Source: Bacilli bacterium (GTDB lineage Bacteria > Bacillota_I > Bacilli_A > RF39 > UBA660). From it: a stretch of DNA of 64,000 nt. Within the stretch, counting starts at the first letter, position 1. Each line of letters opens with the position of its first letter. A program made the translations under genes and the position numbers. Below the pieces are notes generated by a model. The model worked only from the letters and a program-made list of their open reading frames with translations. It ran no database searches and was not told the DNA's origin. This document shows, piece by piece, positions 17,117 through 25,073 of the stretch. Where the stretch lies: NCBI GenBank assembly GCA_017459965.1, contig JAFUBW010000014.1, positions 263,174-327,173 on the forward strand, given 5' to 3'.

Positions 17117-18532
17117 CTAATTATAATTTTTTAATTTTTCAATAGCAATTCTTCTTGAAAAATTATATTCCCTTACAGAATTATTTTTATTTTGATTATA
17201 TATATAAACTAAATAATCTTTTAAAAATTTTCTTGTATAAGAATATTTACCACTTCCATCATCCATATTATCATACAAATCACATAGTAAAGTAATATTA
17301 TCAGTAGAATAATTTTTAAGATAATCTACATCTATCTTACCTGTTTTATAAAACCTATTAATATTATTTTTAGCTATAAAATAATCAACTGGAGATAAAG
17401 ATAATAAAGTATAAATGCTGATGATAATAATCATATATGGTTTTAATATATTCATTTTTGAATTAAATATATAAACTAAAGTTGGAATAAGTAATATCAC
17501 TTCTGTCAATAAAGTTACATACACAAGTAGTCTTAAAAGTGTATAACCATATGCTGATTCATACATATACATTCTTAAGAAAGATGATACTATTATTATA
17601 AATGTTAAAAATACCATAATAACACTCATTATTTTATTATATTTTGTATCTTCTTTTGATTTTTTAGATATTAGTAATATAGATAAATTTATTATTGATA
17701 TAAACATAAGTTGAAAGAATCCACTTCTAGCATACTCGGCATAATTTATATTTGTTAATCCTTGATGAAACATAAGTGATCTTATTTGTATAAAATCAAA
17801 TACTACATATATTATATTTAAAGTTGTAAGAAGAAGTTTAATTGTATAATTTTCAATTTTTGATTCCTTTTTACTATTACCTTTTTTTTCTTTATATTCG
17901 TATAATAAATAATTTATAGTAGAACCTAAATAAGTAAATAATAAAATTATTAATATAATTCTATCAATTATATTACCTATTGATATTTTTTTAAATAAAC
18001 TAAAGAAATTCCCAAATATATTACTAAATAACATATCTGCGCTTGATAATAATAGTAAAACTATAATTACAATAGGAATCACTATAAATATAGATTTAAT
18101 TTTCTGTTTACCATTACTTGATAGATGAAGTGCGTCTTCTATTTTTAGTTTAACTACTCTATATAAATTACTTATTTGAGAAAGTGGTAAGAACATTAAG
18201 TTAATTACATTTACAAATACTTCACTTATTTTAAATGTAGGATTTATAGTGAATAAATACATTAATAAAAATAAAATAGTCATAATAAATGTATTAAATA
18301 CTTTAAAGAAAGTATTATCGTATACTAAATAGAATATGGATAACAAAATAATTGGAATCATAAATAATAATCCTTTTTTATTATTTATTTTTTTATTTTG
18401 TTTTAATACATAATACATAAATCCTAAAAGTGGACCTACAAATAAAATAACATTTATTCCTAATTTTTTTCCATAAAATAATATTGAATTATAAATACAT
18501 AATCCTAAAATATAAATAATTAAATTTGCCAT
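17117..18532 (-). CDS. DUF4173 multi-pass membrane protein
   Basis: 471 aa with about 11-12 hydrophobic helices and a short soluble C-terminus. DUF4173 hallmarks are YAEYARSGFFQLMF and the tail NRFYKTGKIDVDYL. Function unknown. It follows the XRE/DUF2975 genes by one base and is followed by vanZ, so a membrane-stress type operon is plausible. Confidence 0.82.
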   Translation of the reverse strand: MANLIIYILGLCIYNSILFYGKKLGINVILFVGPLLGFMYYVLKQNKKINNKKGLLFMIPIILLSIFYLVYDNTFFKVFNTFIMTILFLLMYLFTINPTFKISEVFVNVINLMFLPLSQISNLYRVVKLKIEDALHLSSNGKQKIKSIFIVIPIVIIVLLLLSSADMLFSNIFGNFFSLFKKISIGNIIDRIILIILLFTYLGSTINYLLYEYKEKKGNSKKESKIENYTIKLLLTTLNIIYVVFDFIQIRSLMFHQGLTNINYAEYARSGFFQLMFISIINLSILLISKKSKEDTKYNKIMSVIMVFLTFIIIVSSFLRMYMYESAYGYTLLRLLVYVTLLTEVILLIPTLVYIFNSKMNILKPYMIIIISIYTLLSLSPVDYFIAKNNINRFYKTGKIDVDYLKNYSTDNITLLCDLYDNMDDGSGKYSYTRKFLKDYLVYIYNQNKNNSVREYNFSRRIAIEKLKNYN

Positions 18533-18533
18533 A

Positions 18534-18740
18534 TTAATTCTCCTTTTTATACTCTAATATATCTCCTGGCGTACAATCTAATACTTCACATATTTTTTCT
18601 AAAGTTGAAAATCTTATTGCTTTTCCTTTTCCTGTTTTAAGTATGGATAAATTTGCAGGAGTAATACCAATTTTATCTGATAGTTCATTAAGTGATATTT
18701 TTCTTTTTGCCATCATTACATCTAAATTAACAATTATCAT
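18534..18740 (-). CDS. XRE/Cro-like regulator (YozG type)
   Basis: A 68-aa single HTH domain of the short YozG type: MMAKRKISLNELSDKIGITP, then ANLSILKTGKGKAIRFSTL and the closing CTPGDILEYKKEN. These are nearly always next to a DUF2975 membrane protein, as here (14 bases upstream). AAGGGGGGGTAATAAA precedes the ATG. Confidence 0.88.
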   Translation of the reverse strand: MIIVNLDVMMAKRKISLNELSDKIGITPANLSILKTGKGKAIRFSTLEKICEVLDCTPGDILEYKKEN

Positions 18741-18754
18741 TTTATTACCCCCCC

Positions 18755-19204
18755 TTATATAGTTAAATCATTTTCTTGTTTATAATTTGTAGCTTGTCTA
18801 AATAATTCTGATAATATATAAAGTGCGATAAATACTCCAAAAAATAAACCAGTAAGGAATATAAGTACAATTATATAATTTACATATGTATTGCCTATAA
18901 TAAATATCATAAATAATAAATCTATAAACCAAAGTATACTCATTATTAAAGATATAATACTTCCTTTTTTTAATATATTTACGTTATCAAAATTAAATGG
19001 ATTATTATTTTCTAATGAACTAAATAATTTAATAAATTGATAAGCGAATAAAACCATTAATAAACCATTTGGATAAATCACAAACATAGAATAGATTGTT
19101 TTACTTGTATGATTTAATAGCATTGGTGATATTACTATAATTGGTATTGCTACTATAGTTCCTATAATTAATATTATTTTTAATATTTTTCCTAATTTAT
19201 TCAT
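18755..19204 (-). CDS. DUF2975 membrane protein
   Basis: 149 aa with four hydrophobic helices and the DUF2975 stretch LENNNPFNFDNVNILKKGS. Start at 19202-19204, after AGGAGAAGAT; the longer frame adds five residues without its own site. Probable sensor or modulator for the adjacent YozG-like regulator. Confidence 0.82.
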   Translation of the reverse strand: MNKLGKILKIILIIGTIVAIPIIVISPMLLNHTSKTIYSMFVIYPNGLLMVLFAYQFIKLFSSLENNNPFNFDNVNILKKGSIISLIMSILWFIDLLFMIFIIGNTYVNYIIVLIFLTGLFFGVFIALYILSELFRQATNYKQENDLTI

Positions 19205-19233
19205 ATCTTCTCCTATCATCTCTTTTTTACCTC

Positions 19234-19770
19234 CTAATACATCATTTTATAATAATAAAAATTATCAATTATTTTTTCTGTATAAAGTGAATCATCACCA
19301 TTATGGTAATAATAACCTTTACCATTTTTCTTTAATTTGTTTTTTGCTTCTGGAAGATCTAATTCTTTATATTTTCCATCAAATGAATAATAAAATCCAT
19401 AATATTTAAATGATGTTAACATAGTATCGTTAAAATATAAAAATTCAATATAACCTCTTTTTTCATTAGGATATATTTTTACTTTAAACTTATTTAATTC
19501 TTCAGGATCATCATAATTATTATCACTTATATATTTTAATAATAAATCTTTATTATCATAAACATATTTTATTATTTCTTGTTTTTTATTTTCTTCTTTT
19601 ATTGAATCATATATTATACTTATGACAAATAAAGATGACAATATTGTAATTATAATAATCGCCAATATTTTTTTATTATAATTCTTTTTCTTTTTTGTTT
19701 CCCTTTTATTATCGATTATTACATTAATAATAAATAAAGCAGTTACTATTAAAATAATTTCTTTTATCAT
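19234..19770 (-). CDS. Hypothetical protein with two membrane helices and an extracytoplasmic domain
   Basis: 178 aa: two N-terminal helices (residues 1-18 and 35-53), then a domain of about 120 residues rich in Tyr/Asp that contains KYYGFYYS, a motif I have seen in small exported Bacillota proteins. First gene of the operon leading into DUF2975, YozG-like, DUF4173 and VanZ. Promoter at 19789-19817. Function unknown. Confidence 0.65.
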   Translation of the reverse strand: MIKEIILIVTALFIINVIIDNKRETKKKKNYNKKILAIIIITILSSLFVISIIYDSIKEENKKQEIIKYVYDNKDLLLKYISDNNYDDPEELNKFKVKIYPNEKRGYIEFLYFNDTMLTSFKYYGFYYSFDGKYKELDLPEAKNKLKKNGKGYYYHNGDDSLYTEKIIDNFYYYKMMY

Positions 19771-19788
19771 AATGACTCCTTGTAATAG

Positions 19789-19817
19789 ATTATAAGCTAT
19801 ATATTTTTGAAAGTCAA
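19789..19817 (-). promoter_or_regulatory. Sigma-A promoter of the DUF2975/DUF4173/VanZ operon
   Basis: TTGACT and TATAAT are 17 bases apart on the minus strand, with AAGGAGTCATTATG shortly after. The operon probably runs from 19770 to 16578. Confidence 0.7.
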
Positions 19818-19857
19818 TATATTTTTATTGTTTTTCGATAATCGTTTACAAATTAAA

Positions 19858-19877
19858 AACTTCTATTTCTAGAAGTT
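19858..19877 (-). terminator. Terminator of the metal-permease operon
   Basis: The hairpin AACTTCTA / TAGAAGTT with loop TTTC is followed by a T-rich run on the minus strand and ends the operon at the YcgQ-like gene. Confidence 0.7.
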
Positions 19878-20658
19878 AATATTTTAAATTATATTTTAAA
19901 AATTCTTTACAATTACCATCATCATATGAATAACATGGATATACATATTGTTCTTCTTTAGATGAATCTATTTCTTTTATATTAATAATTTTTATATACA
20001 TAATATTATTATATTCATAAGTAGTCTTTTTAAGTACTCCTTCTATTTCATACCATGTATTATCCTTTATATTATTATCATCTTGTTTTACATAAAATGA
20101 AGCAAATGAAGAATCAGCTGCACAACATGTTATTGCATATTTTCCAATTTGAAAATATCCATCTGGTGTGTATTCTGCATCCTTTAAAACTAAACCTTTT
20201 ACTTTAATTGTTTTATTTTCATACTGTTTATAATTATCATATGGATAAGTAATATAATTAGCTAGATCCATATATGTTTTATCAATAACATCAAAATATA
20301 TATCTAAATTATCTTTATCAATATTAATTTCTTCTTCATCATCTGCTTCTTTTATTACCTTTTGTTGTTTTGGTTTATCTTTAACAATAGTTTTCTTTTG
20401 TGCATATGTTGTTGATAATTTCCCATCACCACATAATACTATCATTATTATTGGAAGAAGTAATATCAAATCTGATATTTTAAATTTATCTTTTTTATCT
20501 TTTATTAATATTATTCCCATTATAATAAGTGGAAGTATTGATATTTTTATATATATTTGCATATTAGGTGCTAAAAATAATTTTAATTTATCAAATATAA
20601 TTACATATCCTATTATAAATGAATAAAGTAAACATATTATTCCTAAAAATTTTTTCAT
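19876..20658 (-). CDS. YcgQ-like protein (TIGR03943/DUF1980), putative permease partner
   Basis: 260 aa: two or three N-terminal helices, an acidic linker (EADDEEEINIDKDN), then an OB-like domain with the diagnostic ITCCAADSS Cys-Cys motif and VKGLVLKDAEY. The family is always paired with YcgR-type permeases and is tied to metal, probably zinc, handling. Its ATG overlaps the TGA of ycgR (ATGA), so translation is coupled. Four further cysteines near the C-terminus (YPCYSYDDGNC) could add metal ligands. Confidence 0.8.
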   Translation of the reverse strand: MKKFLGIICLLYSFIIGYVIIFDKLKLFLAPNMQIYIKISILPLIIMGIILIKDKKDKFKISDLILLLPIIMIVLCGDGKLSTTYAQKKTIVKDKPKQQKVIKEADDEEEINIDKDNLDIYFDVIDKTYMDLANYITYPYDNYKQYENKTIKVKGLVLKDAEYTPDGYFQIGKYAITCCAADSSFASFYVKQDDNNIKDNTWYEIEGVLKKTTYEYNNIMYIKIINIKEIDSSKEEQYVYPCYSYDDGNCKEFLKYNLKY

Positions 20659-21542
20659 ATATACATCACCCCTATCATACTAAATATAAATATGGTGATA
20701 AATATAAGTGTTATTAAAGTTATAACAAAACTCTTTTTAAAATTACCACAAAGTACAAATGTATTTTTTATATCTATCATAGGACCTAAAAGTAAATATG
20801 CTAATATTGAAGTTTTACTAAATGAAGTAAGCAAAGTTCTTCCAACAAATGAATCTGATGTAGAACAAAGAGAAATTAAATATGCAAATAACATAAGTAC
20901 TAGTATAGATAATACTTGATTATTATTAAAATAAGTTAATATTCCTCTTGGTAATAATACTTGTACTATACTTGCGATTAATGCACCTATCATTAAATAT
21001 TTAACAACTTCAAACATATCAAGTGCAGTATGAACAAATATATCTTTTATTTTATATTTAACCCCTTTTGGATGAATATGACAATGTTCACATTCTTCAT
21101 CTAAATTGTTAATAATAACTTTTTTCTTATTAAATATAATACCCATAATTATACCTATAATTAGTGATATTAATATTCCAAATAATAATCTATACCAAAA
21201 TATTTCTGGATTAGTCCTATAAAATGCATAATATGTTGAAAGAAGTACAACTGGATTAATTATAGGAGATGAAAGCATAAAAGAAATAGCTACATTAATA
21301 GGTACTTTTTTCTTTATTAATCTTTTAGATACTGGTATTACTGCGCAATCACAAGCTGGTAAAAATAAACCTAAAAATATTCCAACTATTGATCCTAAAA
21401 TGGGATTTTTAGGAATAATTTTTTCAAATGTTTCATCTTTTATAAATGTTTCTATAATAGCAGATATTAAAGAACCTAAAAGTAAGAAAGGTAAACTTTC
21501 AAAAAATATTGAAATAAATATAATTGCGATATCTTTTATCAT
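20655..21542 (-). CDS. YcgR-like permease (UPF0718/ArsP family)
   Basis: A 295-aa permease with about eight helices. Family motifs: FLPACDCAVIPVSKRL, FMLSSPIINPVVLLSTYYAF, and LISLCSTSDSFVGRTL. A His/Cys cluster EECEHCHIHPKG in the central loop is a likely metal-binding stretch. It ends with TGA overlapping ycgQ. Part of a four-gene operon with a second ArsP-like exporter and a Fur-family repressor. Transport of zinc or another divalent metal is inferred. Confidence 0.83.
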   Translation of the reverse strand: MIKDIAIIFISIFFESLPFLLLGSLISAIIETFIKDETFEKIIPKNPILGSIVGIFLGLFLPACDCAVIPVSKRLIKKKVPINVAISFMLSSPIINPVVLLSTYYAFYRTNPEIFWYRLLFGILISLIIGIIMGIIFNKKKVIINNLDEECEHCHIHPKGVKYKIKDIFVHTALDMFEVVKYLMIGALIASIVQVLLPRGILTYFNNNQVLSILVLMLFAYLISLCSTSDSFVGRTLLTSFSKTSILAYLLLGPMIDIKNTFVLCGNFKKSFVITLITLIFITIFIFSMIGVMYI

Positions 21543-21551
21543 TAAGACCTC

Positions 21552-22388
21552 CTATACTATTAAATCAACTAAAATACCAACTATTACCCCTGTAAAATAT
21601 ATTATAGATAAAACTAATAAATTTTCTTTTATATTTTTATTAGTTTTAAATAAAAGTAATATACCAAGTCCTGAACCTGTTAAAAGTCCAGATAATAATG
21701 TACCTACTGTTATTAATTTTGATAAATAAAGTTCTGTCATAATTACACTAGATGCACAGTTTGGAATTAGTCCTACTAAACTTGCTAGAAAATATGTAAA
21801 AATGTTTTTACTTAAAAGTATATTAGATATTTTATCTTCACCTATTTTTTCAATTAAAAATCCAATAAGTAAATTAGCAATTAATATAAATAAACCTATT
21901 TTAAGTGTATGTTTAATACTTGATAAAATAATTCCATCTTTTTCACATTCACAATGTTCTTCTTCACACATTTCATGAATATGTTCATGTTCTTCTTTTC
22001 TTTTAAATATTAAATCTACTAAAGTACCAATAATAATACCAACTAATACTTTAAAACCAATTATTTTTAATAGAAGTAATATATTTGTATGTTCACTAAT
22101 CATTATTGGAAGCATTTCATCACTTGTTGATAAAAAAACTGCCACAATTGCTCCAATTGTAATAACTCTGCTTGAAAAAAGTCCTGCAGCCATTGAAGAA
22201 AATCCACATTGTGGGAGTGCTCCTAAAATACTACCTACAATTACTCCATATTTTTTATTTTTAGAAAGCATATCTTTATTCTTATGACTTAATTTATGTT
22301 CTATAAATTCTAGTAATATAAAAGTAATTAATAAATATGGAAGTATTTTTAATGTATCTAAAACTGAATCCATAATAATATCTAACAT
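21552..22388 (-). CDS. Putative 10-TM heavy-metal exporter (ArsP_2-like)
   Basis: 278 aa from the ATG at 22386-22388 (MLDIIMDSVLDTLK), which follows AAAGGAGTGAAATT; the longer frame starts in the fur gene. It is two repeats of a five-helix unit with GALPQCGFSSMAAGL and GLIPNCASSVIMTEL in matching positions, joined by the metal-binding loop EEHEHIHEMCEEEHCECEK. Usually annotated as a putative manganese or heavy-metal exporter. The repeated PQCGF/PNCAS cysteines suggest a thiophilic or Zn ion. Overlaps fur by 7 bases. Confidence 0.8.
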   Translation of the reverse strand: MLDIIMDSVLDTLKILPYLLITFILLEFIEHKLSHKNKDMLSKNKKYGVIVGSILGALPQCGFSSMAAGLFSSRVITIGAIVAVFLSTSDEMLPIMISEHTNILLLLKIIGFKVLVGIIIGTLVDLIFKRKEEHEHIHEMCEEEHCECEKDGIILSSIKHTLKIGLFILIANLLIGFLIEKIGEDKISNILLSKNIFTYFLASLVGLIPNCASSVIMTELYLSKLITVGTLLSGLLTGSGLGILLLFKTNKNIKENLLVLSIIYFTGVIVGILVDLIV

Positions 22389-22777
22389 AATTTCACTCCT
22401 TTTTGACATTTACTACATAATCCATTAATGATAATTTTTTCTTTATTTAATTTAAATTTATGTTCACTTTTTATATGATCATAAAGTTCATTTATACAAT
22501 CACAATCTATATGTTTTACCATTTTACACTTTTCACATTTTAAGTAAAAATGATTATCTTCATCACATTTTTCTAAATATTGATAATATGTAATATTATC
22601 TTCATTTATTTCTTTTGTAACTAAGTTATCTTTTTCTAGTTTTTCTATAAATCTATATATAGTTGTAAGTCCAACTTTTTTATCTAAATCATCATATATA
22701 TCTTTAATAGTAAATTCTTTATTTTTTTTCTTTAATACATCTAATATCAAATCTTTTTGTTTCGTATTATATGACAT
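22382..22777 (-). CDS. Fur-family metal-dependent repressor (Zur/PerR-like)
   Basis: 131 aa. N-terminal winged helix (KKNKEFTIKDIYDDLDKKVG, TTIYRFIEKLEKDNLV), then the dimer domain with the structural zinc site CEKCKMVKHIDCDC ... GLCSKCQ. The HFYLKC stretch is a regulatory metal site. It leads an operon of two metal permeases and YcgQ, so it probably senses zinc or a related ion and represses them. A perfect 7-1-7 Fur box sits 16 bases upstream of the ATG. Confidence 0.88.
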   Translation of the reverse strand: MSYNTKQKDLILDVLKKKNKEFTIKDIYDDLDKKVGLTTIYRFIEKLEKDNLVTKEINEDNITYYQYLEKCDEDNHFYLKCEKCKMVKHIDCDCINELYDHIKSEHKFKLNKEKIIINGLCSKCQKGVKLC

Positions 22778-22792
22778 AATTCACCTCTAATT

Positions 22793-22807
22793 TGAAAATC
22801 ATTTTCA
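22793..22807 (-). promoter_or_regulatory. Fur/Zur-type operator
   Basis: TGAAAATCATTTTCA is a perfect 7-1-7 dyad of the Fur-superfamily form (compare TGATAATNATTATCA). It lies between the repressor gene and its own upstream end, so the operon is probably autoregulated. The assignment to zinc is inferred from the neighbours. Confidence 0.7.
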
Positions 22808-22843
22808 TATTCATTATATCATATATTTTTAAATATGCAAGAA

Positions 22844-22868
22844 AAAAACAGAATTTATTTCTGTTTTT
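22844..22868 (-). terminator. Terminator of the YibE/F pair
   Basis: The hairpin AAAAACAGAA / TTCTGTTTTT with a five-base loop covers the stop codon of the second YibE/F gene. Confidence 0.75.
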
Positions 22869-23613
22869 CCTTTAAATTAGTTATAGCCTTTGTTGTCATA
22901 AGAGATGTTATTGGTATTACAAGAAGACAACCTGATATAGAAAACATTATTCGTATAAATTCAGATGCAAATGTTTTTGAATTTATAATATCTAAAAATG
23001 AATAATGTCCTTTATAATACCATATTACAAGTGTCATGAAGTCTGCTAAAAAAGCAAATAAAAGTGTATTAACTGATGTACATAATATATCTTTTCCTAT
23101 GTTCATTCCAGATATAAATAATTCTTTTTTAGATAATTTTTTATTGTTTTCATATACTTCAAAAAGTGCGGATGATATAGCAATTGAAGCATCAACAGTT
23201 GCACCTATTAAACTTATAAGTACAAGTGATATTGCAATATTTGTAAAATCAATTTTAACATCGTATGAAAACATATTTATCTCTTCAAAAGATTCATAAC
23301 CAAAGCCCGCTACTCTTGATAAAGTTGTCATTATATATATTAAAAGTGCAAGAATCATTAATACAATTATTATTGATTTAAATGATGTCTTTGTTTTTAA
23401 ATTTTCTCCATTTACAAAGAATAATATTATATAACTCATAGCAAGGCATCCTACTAGCGAGCAAACTATAGGATTAAGTCCAATTGCAATAAAATAAAAT
23501 AATATCATTAATATTAGAAAGTTAAAAAATAATGATAAGAATAACTTTACTCCTCTTTTTTTATCTATATAAATCATTAATAAAAATAATAATATTATTA
23601 GTATTGTATTCAT
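22855..23613 (-). CDS. YibE/F-family membrane protein, shorter subunit
   Basis: 252 aa with about seven helices. YibE/F motifs: GATVDASIAISSALFEV and SGMNIGKDILCTSVNTLLFAF. It lacks the extracytoplasmic beta domain of its partner, as in other paired YibE/F systems. Immediately follows that partner (stop and start overlap region), so they probably form one complex. Function unknown. Confidence 0.85.
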   Translation of the reverse strand: MNTILIILLFLLMIYIDKKRGVKLFLSLFFNFLILMILFYFIAIGLNPIVCSLVGCLAMSYIILFFVNGENLKTKTSFKSIIIVLMILALLIYIMTTLSRVAGFGYESFEEINMFSYDVKIDFTNIAISLVLISLIGATVDASIAISSALFEVYENNKKLSKKELFISGMNIGKDILCTSVNTLLFAFLADFMTLVIWYYKGHYSFLDIINSKTFASEFIRIMFSISGCLLVIPITSLMTTKAITNLKEKQK

Positions 23614-24665
23614 TATTTAACCTCCTTAAATATCTTAATTGATATAAAAGTAGTTATTGGTATTGCCATAATTATGCCAATAGATCCTACTAAAAATCTA
23701 GAAAGTTCTAAAGAAAAATTAGTAGATATATAATTACTTATCGAATATCCATTTCTAATAGCTAAGACAAATATAGGAAGTCCTGCGGCAAGATATGTAA
23801 AAAATAATACATTACTCATAGTACTCATTATATCTTTACCTATTTCTTTTGCTGATTTATTTAAGTTTTTAACAGATATATTTTTATCTTTATCAATAAG
23901 TTCTGATATAGATGATGAAATAGTTATTGCTACATCCATAACAGCTCCCATCATACCTATTAATAGTTCTGGAAGTACTATATCTTCTGGTGGTACTGTT
24001 AAAAAACTTAGTTCATTAAAATTAATTCCTTTATAGTTAGTTAATTTAACTATTATTAAAAGCATTAAAAGTGATGTTATTGTACATATAAATACTGATA
24101 TAATCGCAGATATTGTTTTTTTATTAATTCCCCCTGCAATAAAAAGTGAAAGAATAGAAAATATTATTGATTCAATAACAACTATAAATAGTAAATTAAT
24201 ACCTCTAAAATATAGATCTAAACCAATATAAAATATTATCATATTTAGTATGACACTTAATACTGAAAGAAGACCTTTATATTCTCCAACTGCATATATA
24301 AGTATTAAAAATATAGATATAAGTATTGATATATAAAAATCTCTTTTAAGTCCATCAATAGTTTTATTTTTAATGAATACTTTATCTCCTACTTTATATT
24401 TATCAGTTACAACAGATGAATAAGCTTCTTCATATTCAACTGTTTTTATCTGTCCTTTATTCTTTCCATTTGTAATAACACCAGTAATTTGTCTATAATA
24501 ATATTTTTCTTTTAAACCAAGTGTATTTTCCATAGTATCTTCTTTTGTTGTTTTAATAATATTTATTTTCATTATTTCTTTATTATAAATAAAGTCATCA
24601 TTATAAATAAATATTACACTTAATAAACATAAAATTGTTATTATTAATAATTTTATCTTTTTCAT
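23613..24665 (-). CDS. YibE/F-family membrane protein, longer subunit
   Basis: 350 aa. An N-terminal helix is followed by a small extracytoplasmic domain (GVITNGKNKGQIKTVEYEEA ... YKVGDKVFIKN) and about seven helices carrying GMMGAVMDVAITISSSISEL and SAKEIGKDIMSTMSN. Same family as the next gene, and they share the junction at 23613. AATGGTGAAAAT precedes the ATG. Confidence 0.85.
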   Translation of the reverse strand: MKKIKLLIITILCLLSVIFIYNDDFIYNKEIMKINIIKTTKEDTMENTLGLKEKYYYRQITGVITNGKNKGQIKTVEYEEAYSSVVTDKYKVGDKVFIKNKTIDGLKRDFYISILISIFLILIYAVGEYKGLLSVLSVILNMIIFYIGLDLYFRGINLLFIVVIESIIFSILSLFIAGGINKKTISAIISVFICTITSLLMLLIIVKLTNYKGINFNELSFLTVPPEDIVLPELLIGMMGAVMDVAITISSSISELIDKDKNISVKNLNKSAKEIGKDIMSTMSNVLFFTYLAAGLPIFVLAIRNGYSISNYISTNFSLELSRFLVGSIGIIMAIPITTFISIKIFKEVK

Positions 24666-24708
24666 ATTTTCACCATTATAATTATATCATATTATCATAA
24701 ATAAAAAT

Positions 24709-24733
24709 ACAATTGTTTTTTGCGAACAATTGT
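24709..24733 (-). terminator. Strong hairpin between the YibE/F and mini-ORF loci
   Basis: ACAATTGTT / AACAATTGT, nine paired bases, loop TTTTGCG. On the minus strand it is followed by ATTTTTATTT, so it could end an RNA coming leftward across the mini-ORF locus (a possible antisense RNA). On the plus strand the following tract is weak. Confidence 0.5.
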
Positions 24734-24777
24734 ACTATTTTATATTAATTAATAAGTAGACTTATTATATAATTAGT

Positions 24778-24834
24778 ATGAATACATTTGAAATATATCA
24801 GATGTTTTTCCCTTTTCTTTTGAAAAGGAGGTGA
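24778..24834 (+). CDS. 18-aa mini-ORF upstream of the small membrane peptide
   Basis: MNTFEIYQMFFPFLLKRR. TATAAT at 24768-24773 lies just upstream. The MNTFE start recalls Hol-Tox-type small toxins (M-x-TFE-x), but it lacks their long helix. Its last codons contain the AAAAGGAGG ribosome site of the next mini-ORF, and the frame ends with TGA seven bases before that ORF, so translation may be coupled. Very short, hence tentative. Confidence 0.35.
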   Translation: MNTFEIYQMFFPFLLKRR

Positions 24835-24840
24835 TGTATC

Positions 24841-24909
24841 ATGACTAAAAGAGAGAAATCTCAATTTTTCATTATACTCCTTCTATTTATTATTATATTT
24901 GTATTGTAA
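24841..24909 (+). CDS. 22-aa hydrophobic peptide, candidate type I toxin
   Basis: Starts MTKREKSQFF and ends in an uninterrupted Ile/Leu/Phe helix (IILLLFIIIFVL). The ribosome site AAAAGGAGGTGATGTATC is near perfect, much stronger than expected by chance. A charged N-terminus with a single helix is the plan of type I toxins and other small membrane peptides. Two hairpins follow downstream. It is one of the few plus-strand genes in the region and is isolated between yibE/F and valS. No antitoxin RNA is proven. Confidence 0.5.
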   Translation: MTKREKSQFFIILLLFIIIFVL

Positions 24910-24924
24910 ATAAGACAATAAAAA

Positions 24925-24958
24925 GCACCTGATATAGCAATTAGCTAATCAGGTGTTT
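24925..24958 (+). terminator. Long hairpin after the mini-ORF
   Basis: CACCTGAT(A)TAGC / GCTAATCAGGTG pairs over 12 bases with one bulge, followed by TTTACAC. It is a likely 3' end or stabilising stem for the small-peptide mRNA. Confidence 0.6.
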
Positions 24959-24975
24959 ACACAATTTAGGGTAAG

Positions 24976-25010
24976 CATTTGATTTTGAGCTATCAAATGT
25001 ATCCTTTTTT
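24976..25010 (+). terminator. Second terminator after the mini-ORF
   Basis: CATTTGAT / ATCAAATG, then a run of six T at 25005-25010 on the plus strand. Confidence 0.6.
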
Positions 25011-25073
25011 ATTTTATGAAGAATTCCTTCATTACATACATATTAACATAAATATATATTATTGTCTAAATTG

